Shown: piece by piece, positions 36,021-45,126 of the stretch
Numbering within the stretch: position 1 is the first letter of the stretch
Layout of the letters: each line of letters opens with the position of its first letter
Source of the DNA: Kineococcus endophyticus
GTDB lineage: Bacteria > Actinomycetota > Actinomycetes > Actinomycetales > Kineococcaceae
DNA length: 64,000 bases
Assembly (NCBI RefSeq): GCF_040796495.1
Contig: NZ_JBFNQN010000005.1
Span: forward strand, 1 to 64,000
Reading direction: 5' to 3'
Made by a program: the position numbers and the translations under genes
Notes under the pieces: model-generated
Told to the model about the DNA's origin: nothing
The model's database searches: none
Seen by the model: only the letters and a program-made list of their open reading frames with translations

Positions 36021-37151
36021 TCAGGACCCGGCCGGGACGGGCGCGCGCCAGTCCTCGCCCGTCGCGGCCGGCACGGACGCGCGCAGGTTCCGGCAGCAGT
36101 CCACGGGGCACACGGTGTGCGAGGGCGGCAGCCCACCGGCCACCGGGCGCTCGGGCTCCTCACCGCGGGCCTGGGCGGCCCGCTCCTCGACGAGGTCGAC
36201 GAGGCCGGCGACGAACTGGGACGTGGCGCCGACGGTCGCGGCCCGGGCGAACGGCAACCCGATCTCCCCGGCCGTCTCCGCGGCCTCGGTGTCGAGGTCG
36301 AACTTGACCTCCATGTGGTCGCTGACGAAGCCGATGGGGGCCACGACGACGCCCGGGACGCCGTCCGCGTGCAGCGCGCGCAGGTGGTCGTTGACGTCCG
36401 GCTCGAGCCAGGGCTGACTGGGCGGGCCGCTGCGCGAGCAGTAGGCGAGGTCCCACGCCAGCTCGCGGCCGAGGCGCTCGGAGGCGCGGCGGGCGACCTC
36501 GCCGGCCACGTCGAGGTGCTGGCGGACGTAGGCCCCACCGCCGGCCGCCGGCGGGCCCGAGACGTCGTTCATGGCGTCGGGGATGCTGTGGGTGACGAAG
36601 ACCACACGGGCACTCGCCCGCGCGTCCTCGGGCAGCCGCTCCACCGCGTCGGCGACGGCGGCGGCGTTCACGTCGACGAAGGCCGGGTGGTTGAAGTAGT
36701 GCCGGATCTTGTCGACCTCGAGGCTGCGGCCCTCCTCGGCCAGCACCCCCAGGGCCTTGCCGAGGTCCTCGCGGTACTGCCGGCAGCTGGAGTACGAGGA
36801 GTAGGCGCTGGTGAAGACCGTCAGGACCTTCCGGGCGCCGTCCTCGTGCGCGGCGCGCAGCACGTCGGTGACGTACGGCTCCCAGTTCCGGTTGCCCCAC
36901 AGCAGGGGGAGGTCGCCCAGACCGCGCGCGTCGAACTCGGCCCGCAGCGCGGCCAGCAGTTCCTTGTTCTGGTCGTTGATGGGGCTCTTGCCGCCGAAGT
37001 GGAGGTAGTGCTGGGCCACGTCCTCGAGGCGTTCGCGGGGGATGCCCCGGCCACGCGTCACGTTCTCGAGGAACGGCATCACGTCGTCGGGACCCTCCGG
37101 CCCGCCGAAGGACTGCAGCAGGACGGCGTCGTACGGCTTCACGTCGCTCAC
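36021..37151 (-). CDS. cpfC: Coproporphyrin ferrochelatase
   Basis: A 376-residue enzyme inserting Fe2+ into coproporphyrin III in the actinobacterial haem route (older name hemH). It reads YDAVLLQSFGGPEGPDDVMPFL, HFGGKSPINDQNKEL, THSIPDAM (catalytic His188) and DHMEVKFDLDTEA (Glu281). The C-terminus has CPVDCC (Cys348, 352, 353), and with Cys123 these could carry the [2Fe-2S] cluster reported for several actinobacterial ferrochelatases. GTG 37151 is used; GATGAT ends 6 nt upstream. It is followed by suhB and diverges from sepH. Confidence 0.93.
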   Translation of the reverse strand: MSDVKPYDAVLLQSFGGPEGPDDVMPFLENVTRGRGIPRERLEDVAQHYLHFGGKSPINDQNKELLAALRAEFDARGLGDLPLLWGNRNWEPYVTDVLRAAHEDGARKVLTVFTSAYSSYSSCRQYREDLGKALGVLAEEGRSLEVDKIRHYFNHPAFVDVNAAAVADAVERLPEDARASARVVFVTHSIPDAMNDVSGPPAAGGGAYVRQHLDVAGEVARRASERLGRELAWDLAYCSRSGPPSQPWLEPDVNDHLRALHADGVPGVVVAPIGFVSDHMEVKFDLDTEAAETAGEIGLPFARAATVGATSQFVAGLVDLVEERAAQARGEEPERPVAGGLPPSHTVCPVDCCRNLRASVPAATGEDWRAPVPAGS

Positions 37152-37302
37152 CGCGCCATCATCCACTCCCGCAGCCCTCCTCCGCCCCCGGGGCCACCCT
37201 GCGCGGCTCGTCCCGTCCCGCCGTCCGCACGGGGTGGGGCCGGAGGTGGCAGAGTGCATCCGCGATGATGGCCCGCACCACGCTTCCTGGAGGGCGCCCC
37301 AC

Positions 37303-38523
37303 ATGCAGGACCTGAGGCTCGTCGGGGTCCACGACGACGGAGAGCACGTCGTGCTCGTCGGCACCGACGGCAGCCGTTACCGGCTGCGGGTGGACGAGGC
37401 GCTGCGCGCCGCCGTGCGCCGCGACCGGGCCCGGCTGGGCCAGCTGCAGATCCAGATGGAGGCGCAGCTGCGCCCCCGTGACATCCAGGCGCGCATCCGC
37501 GCGGGCGAGACGGCCGAGGAGGTCGCCGCCGCCGGCGGGCTCAGCGTCGAGCACGTCCGCCGGTACGAGGGCCCAGTCCTCGCCGAGCGCGCCCACGTCA
37601 CCGGCCTGGCCCGGCGGACGCCGTACGGCCGCTCCGGCGTCGCCGGGACGCTCGACGACGTCGTGGTCGCCCGGCTCTCCGCCCGCGCCGTCGACCCCGA
37701 GGGCGCGCGCTGGGACGCCTGGCGCACCGAGGACGGCGGCTGGGTCGTCCAGTGCGAGTTCGTCGCCGGTGGACGCGGCCGCGTGGCCCGATGGGGCTTC
37801 GACCCCGTCGCACGCGTGCTGTCCGCCCACGACGACGAGGCGCGCTGGCTCTCGGAGGAGGAACCGGCCGAACCCGGTCCCCTGCCGGCCCGGCGCCTGG
37901 TCTCGGTGGCCGGTGACGGTCCGCGGTCGGGGTCCGGGACGGGTTCCGAACGCGTCTACGACGTCGAGGCCGACGGCGGCGTGCGCGCGAACCTGGCCGG
38001 TCAGGACACGACGGACGACCTCCTCGAGGCGCTCGACTCCGCCCGCGGCGTCCGTCCCGAGCAGGGTCCGGCCACGCCGTCGCGCGACCAGCCGTCTCCC
38101 TCGTCCTCGCCATCGCCCTCGTCGGCGGCGCCGCGGGTGGACGCGCTGGTGGCCGACCCGCCGCCCGCGCACCCGGCCGACTCCGCCCCCGGGGACGTCG
38201 TCGACCGGACGGTGCTGCCGGCCCCCGAACCGTCGGACGAAGACGGGCAGGAGGCCGCGCAGCAGGTCGAGGCGGACGTTCCCGCCGACGAGCCGGCGGT
38301 GGAGCCCTCCGCGCACTCCACTGCTCGGCCCGCCGAGGAGCCCGCGGTCGAGCCGGAGACCGCAGCCGCCGCCGACGAACCGGCGCCGGACCCGCAGGCT
38401 CCTCAGGAGACGCCGGCCGAACCGCGGCGCCGCAACCGGTCCGCGCGCCGGGGGTCGGCCGCGGCCAAGCGCCCCAGCGTCCCGAGCTGGGACGACATCA
38501 TGTTCGGGACGAAGAAGGACTGA
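37303..38523 (+). CDS. sepH: Cell-division protein SepH (DUF3071)
   Basis: A 406-residue actinobacterial protein that binds FtsZ and promotes Z-ring assembly. The N-terminal DUF3071 domain (about 1-185) begins MQDLRLVGVHDDGEHVVLVG and contains the helix-turn-helix-like LRPRDIQARIRAGETAEEVA. A long Pro/Glu/Ala-rich disordered linker follows (about 190-385), ending in the conserved basic and aromatic tail RPSVPSWDDIMFG. ATG 37303 has GGAGGG upstream. It diverges from cpfC and its 3' end overlaps the MFS gene by 26 bp. Confidence 0.95.
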   Translation: MQDLRLVGVHDDGEHVVLVGTDGSRYRLRVDEALRAAVRRDRARLGQLQIQMEAQLRPRDIQARIRAGETAEEVAAAGGLSVEHVRRYEGPVLAERAHVTGLARRTPYGRSGVAGTLDDVVVARLSARAVDPEGARWDAWRTEDGGWVVQCEFVAGGRGRVARWGFDPVARVLSAHDDEARWLSEEEPAEPGPLPARRLVSVAGDGPRSGSGTGSERVYDVEADGGVRANLAGQDTTDDLLEALDSARGVRPEQGPATPSRDQPSPSSSPSPSSAAPRVDALVADPPPAHPADSAPGDVVDRTVLPAPEPSDEDGQEAAQQVEADVPADEPAVEPSAHSTARPAEEPAVEPETAAAADEPAPDPQAPQETPAEPRRRNRSARRGSAAAKRPSVPSWDDIMFGTKKD

Positions 38524-39688
38524 CCGGCGCCGGTCCGTCCACGGCCGGCACGCGGATCCAGCGCGCCAGCACCGCGACGAGGAGCGACGTCACGACGAGC
38601 AGGCCGAGGGCCGCGCGCAGGGACGTCAGCTCGGCCAGCGCGCCCACGAGGGGTGGCCCGACGAAGAACGCGGGCCACTCCCCGAGGTTCACGAACGTCA
38701 CCGCGCGCCCAGCGGAGACGTCGGGCTGGTTGCCCGCCAGCCCCATGACGGTGGGGAACACGCACGCGCAGCCGACCCCGACGAGGGCGAAGCCGACGAG
38801 CGCGGCGGGCACGCTGCCGGACAGGACCGCCAGCAGGACGCCCGCGGCCGTCGTCGCGGCCGACACCTGGACGAAGCGGACGCGGCCGAGCCGGTCGACG
38901 ACGCGGTCCCCGACCGTGCGCATGGCGGCGATGGCCAGGGAGTAGCAGACCAGGGTCAGCGACCCGACCGCGACGCTCGCCCCGAGAGAGACGGAGAACT
39001 GCGCGCTCCACTGCACGGCCGACCCCTCGGTGACGGCCCCGAGGAGGGCCAGCACCGCGAGCAGGACGACCTGTCGCGTCGGCCGCTCCCGCCGCCCCGT
39101 GCGCTCCCGAGCGGGACGGGCGGGGTCGGTGTCCCCGCGTGGGACGGCCCGCCGGGTGGCCAGCAGCGCGACGGCCAGGACGGCGTTGCAGGCCAGCACC
39201 TGCGCCCACGGGTCGACGCCCCACGCCCCCGCCGCGACCCCCGCGAGCCCGCCGCCGAGCTGGCCGGCGCTGAACCCGGCGTGGAAGGACGACATCGTGC
39301 TGCGCCCGTAGCGCCGCTCGACGACGACGGCGAGGGCGTTCATCGGCCCGAAGAGGAGCCCGACGGCGGCCCCCTGCAGCGCCAGTGCGACGACGAGGAC
39401 GGCCGGGGTGGGCGAGGCCGCCGCGCACGGCGCCACGACCAGCAGGAGCACGGCACCGGCCAGCGCCAGCACCCGCGGTCCCGTGCGGCCGATGACCCGG
39501 GTCAGCACGAGCAGCGCCAGCAGCGTGCCCACCGGCTGCGCGAGGACGACCAGACCCCACTGCGCGTCCCCCAGCCCCAGGTCGGCCTTGACCGTCGGGA
39601 TGCGCCCCGCCCAGCCGCCCGTCACGGCCCCCGCCACGACGAACAGGACGAGGACGGCGACGCGGGCCTGCCGGCGGGTCGCGCTCAC
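38498..39688 (-). CDS. MFS transporter (YbjJ-like)
   Basis: A 396-residue transporter with 12 predicted helices. TGGWAGRIPTVKADLGLGDAQWGLVV at the start, GPMNALAVVVERRYGRSTMSSFHAGFS in the fourth-fifth helix region and NLGEWPAFFVGPPLVG near the end are typical of the YbjJ/fucose-permease-like MFS group; the substrate is unknown. GTG 39688 overlaps the stop of the upstream esterase gene by 4 bp. It is the last gene of a four-gene operon (DUF5998, phosphodiesterase, esterase, MFS). Confidence 0.9.
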   Translation of the reverse strand: MSATRRQARVAVLVLFVVAGAVTGGWAGRIPTVKADLGLGDAQWGLVVLAQPVGTLLALLVLTRVIGRTGPRVLALAGAVLLLVVAPCAAASPTPAVLVVALALQGAAVGLLFGPMNALAVVVERRYGRSTMSSFHAGFSAGQLGGGLAGVAAGAWGVDPWAQVLACNAVLAVALLATRRAVPRGDTDPARPARERTGRRERPTRQVVLLAVLALLGAVTEGSAVQWSAQFSVSLGASVAVGSLTLVCYSLAIAAMRTVGDRVVDRLGRVRFVQVSAATTAAGVLLAVLSGSVPAALVGFALVGVGCACVFPTVMGLAGNQPDVSAGRAVTFVNLGEWPAFFVGPPLVGALAELTSLRAALGLLVVTSLLVAVLARWIRVPAVDGPAPVSPSSSRT

Positions 39689-40599
39689 GCCAGGTGCTCG
39701 CGCAGGAAGCCGTCGACGAGGTCGAGCAGGGCCGGCGACCAGAACGGCGGCCCACCGTGGTCGGCGCCCTCGAGGCGCACGAGGTCGACGCGCTGCCCCG
39801 CCGCCTGCAACGCCTCGGTGAGCAGGACGCTCTGCCCGAACGGCACGAGCCGGTCGCCCCTGCCGTGGACGACGAGGAACGGCGGCAGGTCCCGCCCGGG
39901 GCGCACGTGCGCGGCGGCGACGGTCGGCGCGACGAGGTCGGGGCGCTCGCTGACCCGGTGCCCGCCGATGAGCAGGCCCTCCGGGGAGTCCGGCGCGTCG
40001 TGGTCCATCGCCGACGGCTCGGCGCTCATGGCGGCGATGTCGGTCGGGCCGTAGAAGTCCACGACGGCCCGCACGCCCAGGGGCCCCTCCCCGCCCTCGT
40101 CGGGGTGGACGAACGCCGGGTCGCCGTCGGTGAGGGCCGCGAGCACGACCGTGTGGCCGCCGGAGGAGTCGCCCCACAGCGCCGTCCGCGCGGGGTCGAC
40201 CCCGAACTCCCCGGCGCGCCGGTGCAGGAACCGGACGGCGGCGCGCAGGTCGAGCACCTGCGCGGGGAACGGCGCGACCGTCGACGGGCGGTAGGCGATC
40301 GTCGCGACGGCGTACCCCCGGGCGGCGAAGGCGGTGAGCGCCGGGAGGTTCAGGCCCAGCTCCTGCTCGAACCACGCCGACCCCTGGACGTGCACGACGA
40401 GCGGCAGCGACGTGCGCTCCCCCGGCGGGACGAGCAGGTGCAGGACGAGGGAGCGGCCGTCGCGGTGGGCGTACTCGACGCCGAGGCGCGCGGTGCCGTG
40501 GACGGGGTCGTGGTCGGCGGTCAGCGTCCGCATCCCCGGGGCGCTGCGCGCGGAGTCGGGGAACGGCGGCAGCGGGGGGCGGCGGAGGGGGGTGCGCAC
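39685..40599 (-). CDS. Alpha/beta hydrolase (BD-FAE/HSL-type esterase)
   Basis: A 304-residue esterase. LPLVVHVQGSAWFEQELG is the oxyanion-hole region (HVQG in place of HGGG), YAVATIAYRPSTVAPFPAQV the next landmark, and LWGDSSGGHTVV the nucleophile elbow (GDSSG). The acid and His are in HGRGDRLVPFGQS and EGADHGGPPFW. Substrate unknown. GTG 40599 is chosen because TGAGGAACCTC, which includes the stop of the upstream gene, is its ribosome site; ATG further in would cut an N-terminal strand. It is coupled to genes on both sides. Confidence 0.88.
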   Translation of the reverse strand: MRTPLRRPPLPPFPDSARSAPGMRTLTADHDPVHGTARLGVEYAHRDGRSLVLHLLVPPGERTSLPLVVHVQGSAWFEQELGLNLPALTAFAARGYAVATIAYRPSTVAPFPAQVLDLRAAVRFLHRRAGEFGVDPARTALWGDSSGGHTVVLAALTDGDPAFVHPDEGGEGPLGVRAVVDFYGPTDIAAMSAEPSAMDHDAPDSPEGLLIGGHRVSERPDLVAPTVAAAHVRPGRDLPPFLVVHGRGDRLVPFGQSVLLTEALQAAGQRVDLVRLEGADHGGPPFWSPALLDLVDGFLREHLA

Positions 40600-40607
40600 G
40601 AGGTTCC

Positions 40608-41756
40608 TCAGCAGGGGACGGTGAAGAGCGGGACCAGGCGTTCGGCGTCCGAGAGGGCCCCGTGCTGCCCGACGAGGCGCAGCGTCTCGGGGCGCATCGT
40701 CCGCGAGTTCACGACGGCGAGGTCGTCGCGCATGACGGCGAGGACGTCGCCGATGCGGCCGGAGACGCGGTCCTCGACCGGGCCGAACCAGCCGGCGGCG
40801 ACGGCCTCGGCGCGCAGCAGGACCTCCGCCGACGCACCGAAGCGCTGCCGCCAGGTCTCCGCCACCGCCCGCGCCGCACCGGGTCCGGTGTAGAGCTGGA
40901 CGGTCCGGGGTTCGCCCCCGACGTGCCGGACCCCGGCGAGGAGGTCGGGTTCGCGGGCCAGGTCGAGGCGCTGCGCGGCGGGCACGTCGACCATCCCGTG
41001 GTCGGCGGTGACGACGAGGAGGGTCCCGCGCGGGAGGCGGCGGGCGAGCGTCGCGAGGGCCTCGTCGACGCGTTCGAGCTCGGCGGTCCACTCCCCCGAG
41101 TCGACACCGGCGCCGTGGCCGGTGTGGTCCAGGCGGCCCCAGTACAGGTAGGTGAGCTGGTGCGGGGCCGAGCGGACCGCGTCGACCGCGGCGTCGACGC
41201 GCGCCTCGAGCCGTTCGGGCGTCCCCACGAACCGGCCGCCGCGCAGGGCCGCCTCGGTGAGGCCGGACCCGTCGAAGTGCGGCGGGGCCACCCGCACGAC
41301 GTCCACGCCCGCAGCGGCGACGCGCTGGAACAGCGTCGTGTGCGGCTGCCAGCGGCGGGGGTCGACGGCGGTGTCCCACTGCAGTTCGTTGAGCAGGCGG
41401 TCACGGTCGGGGTCGAGCACCTCGTACCCGACGAGGCCGTGGCCTCCGGGCGGCAGCCCGGTGCCGAGCAGACCCATGCTCGTGGCGGTCGTCGTGGGGA
41501 ACCCAGCGGTCAGGACGCGGTGCAGCCCGTCGGAGCGCCAGCGCCGCATCGTGCCCGTGTGACCGGACCGCGCCGCGAGGAGCAGCTCCCCCATCCCGTC
41601 GACGAGGACGAAGCAGACCCGTTGCGCCGCAGGCAGGACGACGTGCGGCGAGGCGTCGGCGAAGTCCGCGACACCGAGGGCGCGCCCGACGGCGGGCAGC
41701 AGGTCGGCGAGGGTGTCGCGGCCGTAGGCGGGTGCGGGGAGGGGCGCGGGGACCAC
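40608..41756 (-). CDS. Alkaline-phosphatase-superfamily nucleotide pyrophosphatase/phosphodiesterase
   Basis: A 382-residue metal-dependent phosphoesterase. CFVLVDGMGELLL supplies the first metal Asp, FPTTTATSMGLLGTGL the catalytic Thr and entry loop, YLYWGRLDHTGHGAG and VTADHGMVDV the remaining metal ligands. It belongs to the NPP/phosphodiesterase branch (PF01663). The physiological substrate is unknown. GTG 41756 is 7 bp after the DUF5998 stop. The pair DUF5998-phosphodiesterase near sepH is common in actinobacteria, as far as I recall. Confidence 0.92.
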   Translation of the reverse strand: MVPAPLPAPAYGRDTLADLLPAVGRALGVADFADASPHVVLPAAQRVCFVLVDGMGELLLAARSGHTGTMRRWRSDGLHRVLTAGFPTTTATSMGLLGTGLPPGGHGLVGYEVLDPDRDRLLNELQWDTAVDPRRWQPHTTLFQRVAAAGVDVVRVAPPHFDGSGLTEAALRGGRFVGTPERLEARVDAAVDAVRSAPHQLTYLYWGRLDHTGHGAGVDSGEWTAELERVDEALATLARRLPRGTLLVVTADHGMVDVPAAQRLDLAREPDLLAGVRHVGGEPRTVQLYTGPGAARAVAETWRQRFGASAEVLLRAEAVAAGWFGPVEDRVSGRIGDVLAVMRDDLAVVNSRTMRPETLRLVGQHGALSDAERLVPLFTVPC

Positions 41757-41763
41757 GGGGAGG

Positions 41764-42360
41764 TCAGCGACCGGCCACGGCGGACAGGGCGCGGGCGAAG
41801 TCGAGGGCCGCGGTGACCGCGTCGGCCCCCTCGGCGGCGCTGGCGATCCGGACGGTGAGGTCGTCGCCGGTCACCGAGCCGGTGTAGCCGTGGTCGGCCT
41901 CGCAGCCGGGGTCGGGGCAGGACGCGGGTTCGAGGTCGACGCGGTGCAGCACACCCCACCCGAGGGTCAGGCTCACCTCCGCGGGTGTGGAGCCCGGGCG
42001 GTGGTCGGCGGGCCGGGAGACCACCTGGGAGACGACGACGGAGTGCACGCGGGACAGGGCGACCGACTCCGTCGAGCAGACCGCGTAGGGCTCACCGGAG
42101 GTGTCGTCGGGTCCGTGGTCGTCGGCGTGGGCCACGACGAGGCGGCCGGGGGTGGTGACGAGGACGGTGACGTGCCGGCGGACCTCGTTGGCGTCGAACG
42201 TCGTCTCGGGGTGCACGAGGTGCGCGTGGACGGGCTCGCCGGCCACGGCCGTGCGCAGGCAGTCGGCCACGAGCTCGGGGTAGTACCCGGCGCGGGCGAG
42301 GTCCTGGAGCAGGGCGACCGGGAGGTCGGAGCCGGCACGGGTGTCGGTGCGGTCGCGCAT
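41764..42360 (-). CDS. DUF5998 family protein
   Basis: A 198-residue cytosolic protein. SDLPVALLQDLARAGYYPELVADCLRTAVAGE, HLVHPETTFDANEVRRHVTVL and DPGCEADHGYTGSVTGDDLTVRIAS (quoted in parts) match what I know as DUF5998; the function is unknown. It contains CPDPGCEADH, which might bind a metal. ATG 42358-42360 is chosen with GATGAT ending 6 nt upstream; GTG 42387 and 42378 are alternatives. It is the first gene of the operon running to the MFS gene at 38498. Confidence 0.82.
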   Translation of the reverse strand: MRDRTDTRAGSDLPVALLQDLARAGYYPELVADCLRTAVAGEPVHAHLVHPETTFDANEVRRHVTVLVTTPGRLVVAHADDHGPDDTSGEPYAVCSTESVALSRVHSVVVSQVVSRPADHRPGSTPAEVSLTLGWGVLHRVDLEPASCPDPGCEADHGYTGSVTGDDLTVRIASAAEGADAVTAALDFARALSAVAGR

Positions 42361-42406
42361 CCGGCCATCATCCCGCACCTGCTGCACCCCCCGTGCTCAG
42401 GTGGGC

Positions 42407-45100
42407 TCAGGTGGGCAGGGTCCGGCGGTCGGGGTCGGCGCGGCCCTGCGGGGGCGCGACGCGGACGACGGCGTCCAGGCACGTCAGCCCCTGCTCGGCG
42501 ACGAGGACGGGGCTCAGCCGCAGCTCGGCGAGCTCGGGCAGCGCGTCGGCGAGCACGGCGACGCGGGCGACGACGTCCTCCAGGGCCAGCACGTCCAGGC
42601 GCGGGGACCCGCGGTGCCCGAACAGCTTGGGTGCGGCCTTGACGGAGCGGACGAGGTCGGCGACGTCGACGTCGGTCAGCGGCGGGATGCGGTAGGCGAC
42701 GTCCCCCATGAGGTCGATCGGGTCGCCCTCGACGCCGAAGGCGAGCACGGGCCCGAACAGGGGGTCCTCGGTGCTGCGGACGAGGCAGGGGACGCCGAGC
42801 GGGGCCATGGGCTGCACGGCCAGGGCCTTCACCTCCGAGCCGAAGACGGCCCGCATCTCGCCCACCGCGGCGCGCAGCGCGTCGGCGCTGGACAGCCCGA
42901 GGCGGACGCCCCGCAGGTCCTGCCGGCCCGCCAGCGCCTCCCCGACGGTCTTGAGCGCGACGGGCCACCCGAAGCGCTCCGCGGCGCGCACGGCCTCCTC
43001 GGCGGCGTCCTCCCCGGCCGCGACCTCGGCGCGCGGCAGCAGGGGGACGCCGACGGCGGTGAGCAGCTCGGTCCGGGCCTCGCGGTCCAGCAGGGCGCCG
43101 TCGGGGTGGGCGGCCAGGACCCGGTCGACCACGGCGCGCGCCCGCGGCAGGTCGACGCCCTCGGGCGCGACGGGGTGGCCGCGCTCCTTGCGCCGCCACT
43201 GCGCGTACCGCACGACCGAGGCCAGGGCCCGGACCGCGTCCTCGGGGGTGGGGAAGCTCGGGACCGACGGGCAGTCGTCCCCCGGGTCCCCCGAACCGAC
43301 ACGGGCCGCCGACACCGACCGGGTCCCCAGGAAGCACGTCACGCACGTCTTGCCGCCCTCGGCCGCGGTGCGGGCGACGGCCGTGGCCACGGCGGCGTCC
43401 ACCGTGGCGGTGGGGGGCACCCAGCTCGCCACCACGGCGTCGACCTCGGGGTCGGCGAAGGCGTCGCGCAGGGCGGCGGTGAACTCCTCGACGGGGGCCT
43501 CGGGGTGCACGGACGCGGGTCCGTGGACGACCTGCAGCCCCCAGCTGACGCAGGCGTCGGCGGCGAGGGTCCCCAGGGCGTCGGAGTTCCCGACGATGGC
43601 GATGCGGGCGCCCTCGGGCAGCGGCTGCTCGACGGTCACCTGGGCCACGTCGAAGAGCTGGTGGACGTTCTCGACGCGGATGACGCCGGCCTGCCGCAGC
43701 ATGCTGTCGACGACCTCGAACGGCACCTGCGAGCGCCGGACGGTGTGCCCGGGCGGGACACCGAAACCCGAGGCGCCGGACTTGACGACGATGACGGGTT
43801 TGCGGCGGGCCAGCCGGCGGGCGACGCGGCTGAACTTGCGGGGGTTCCCGACGCTCTCGAGGTAGAGGCCGACGGCGGCGGTGGCCTCGTCGTCGTGCCA
43901 GAACTGCATGAGGTCGTTGCCCGAGACGTCCGCGCGGTTGCCGGCCGAGACGAACGTCGAGATCCCCAGGCCGCGGCGGTGCGCGGAACTGAGGACGGTG
44001 ACGGCCAGGGCCCCGGACTGGCTGAACAACCCGAACCGGCCCGGCGGCGGCACCTCCTGGGCGAGCGAGGCGTTCAGGCGGACGTCGGCGGCGGTGTTCA
44101 CGACGCCGAAGGAGTTCGGGCCGATGACGCGCATGCCGTTGGCGCGGGCGATGCGGACCAGTTCGCGCTGCAGCCCCACTCCCTCGGGACCGGTCTCGGC
44201 GAAACCACTGGAGACGACCACGAGACCGCGCACACCGGCTGCGGCGCAGTCGGTCACGGCCTCCAGGACGGTCGCGGGGGCGACGGCGACCACGGCGAGG
44301 TCGACGGGTTCGCCGATGTCGGCGACGGTGGCGTGCAGGCGGACCCCGAGGAGTTCCTCCCCGGCCCCGGCGGCGTTCACGGCGTGGACGGTGCCGGCGA
44401 AGTCCCCCGCCAGCAGGTCGGCCAGCAACCGGTGCCCGACGGTGCCGACGGTGCGCCGGGCGCCCACGACGACGACCGAGCGCGGGGTCAGCAGGGCCGT
44501 CAGGCTGCGGGCCTCGGCGCGCTGCTCGCGGGCCTGCATGACGTCGACGGAGCGCTCGGTCGGGTCGATGTCGAAGGACACGTCGAGGACGCCGTCGGAG
44601 AACCCCTGGCGGACCTCGAAACCGGCCTCGCGGAAGACGCCGATCATCTTGGCGTTCGTCGGCAGGACGTCGGCGGTGAAGCGGCGGATGCCGCGTTCGC
44701 GAGCAGCGGCGGCGAGGTGCTCGAGCAGCACGGACCCCAGGCCGCGTCCCTGGTGGGCGTCGGAGATGTTGAAGGCGACCTCCGCCGAGCGGGGCCGGCC
44801 GGGGCGGACGGGGGCGGCGTCGAAGCGCGCGATGCCGACGATGTCCTCCCCCACGGTCGCCACGAGCGCGACGCGGTCGACGTGGTCGACCTGGGTGAAG
44901 CGGGCCAGGTCGCGTCGCGAGAGCCGGGGCATGGGGGCGAAGAAGCGGAAGTAGCGGGACTCGTCGGACTGCCGGTCGTGGAAGGCCGCGACCGCGTCGG
45001 CGTCCTCGGGCCGGATGGGCCGCACGTGCGCCGTCCCGCCGTCGCGCAGGGCGACGTCGGCCTCCCACCGGGTCGGGTAGCCCACGGGCGGCAGCGGCAT
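42407..45100 (-). CDS. Bifunctional GNAT acetyltransferase / NDP-forming acyl-CoA synthetase (Pat-like)
   Basis: An 897-residue fusion. Residues about 1-180 are a GNAT domain (AHVRPIRPEDADAVAAFHDR, ISDAHQGRGLGSVLLEHLAA, VLPTNAKMIGVFREAGFEV). Then come a CoA-binding domain (LLTPRSVVVVGARR), a succinyl-CoA-ligase-like domain (FGLFSQSGALAVTVLSSAHR, FVSAGNRADVSGNDLMQFW) and an ATP-grasp domain (FGWPVALKTVGEAL, VFGVEGDPIDLMGDVAYRIPP in part). This is the actinobacterial form of Pat/AcuA-type lysine acetyltransferases, with GNAT at the front and not at the back. It likely acetylates acyl-CoA synthetases. ATG 45100 has TAGGAT 7 nt upstream. Confidence 0.92.
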   Translation of the reverse strand: MPLPPVGYPTRWEADVALRDGGTAHVRPIRPEDADAVAAFHDRQSDESRYFRFFAPMPRLSRRDLARFTQVDHVDRVALVATVGEDIVGIARFDAAPVRPGRPRSAEVAFNISDAHQGRGLGSVLLEHLAAAARERGIRRFTADVLPTNAKMIGVFREAGFEVRQGFSDGVLDVSFDIDPTERSVDVMQAREQRAEARSLTALLTPRSVVVVGARRTVGTVGHRLLADLLAGDFAGTVHAVNAAGAGEELLGVRLHATVADIGEPVDLAVVAVAPATVLEAVTDCAAAGVRGLVVVSSGFAETGPEGVGLQRELVRIARANGMRVIGPNSFGVVNTAADVRLNASLAQEVPPPGRFGLFSQSGALAVTVLSSAHRRGLGISTFVSAGNRADVSGNDLMQFWHDDEATAAVGLYLESVGNPRKFSRVARRLARRKPVIVVKSGASGFGVPPGHTVRRSQVPFEVVDSMLRQAGVIRVENVHQLFDVAQVTVEQPLPEGARIAIVGNSDALGTLAADACVSWGLQVVHGPASVHPEAPVEEFTAALRDAFADPEVDAVVASWVPPTATVDAAVATAVARTAAEGGKTCVTCFLGTRSVSAARVGSGDPGDDCPSVPSFPTPEDAVRALASVVRYAQWRRKERGHPVAPEGVDLPRARAVVDRVLAAHPDGALLDREARTELLTAVGVPLLPRAEVAAGEDAAEEAVRAAERFGWPVALKTVGEALAGRQDLRGVRLGLSSADALRAAVGEMRAVFGSEVKALAVQPMAPLGVPCLVRSTEDPLFGPVLAFGVEGDPIDLMGDVAYRIPPLTDVDVADLVRSVKAAPKLFGHRGSPRLDVLALEDVVARVAVLADALPELAELRLSPVLVAEQGLTCLDAVVRVAPPQGRADPDRRTLPT

Positions 45101-45107
45101 GGTCCCG

Positions 45108-45120
45108 ATCCTACGAGGAT
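45108..45120. promoter_or_regulatory. Symmetrical bidirectional -10 between pat-like and nitroreductase genes
   Basis: ATCCT-ACG-AGGAT (45108-45120) is a perfect inverted repeat. Read leftward it gives TAGGAT (45108-45113) 7 nt before ATG 45100; read rightward GAGGAT (45115-45120) 6 nt before GTG 45127. Only 26 bp separate the two start codons, so one site should drive both genes and both mRNAs should be leaderless. Confidence 0.65.
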
Positions 45121-45126
45121 GGGGCC

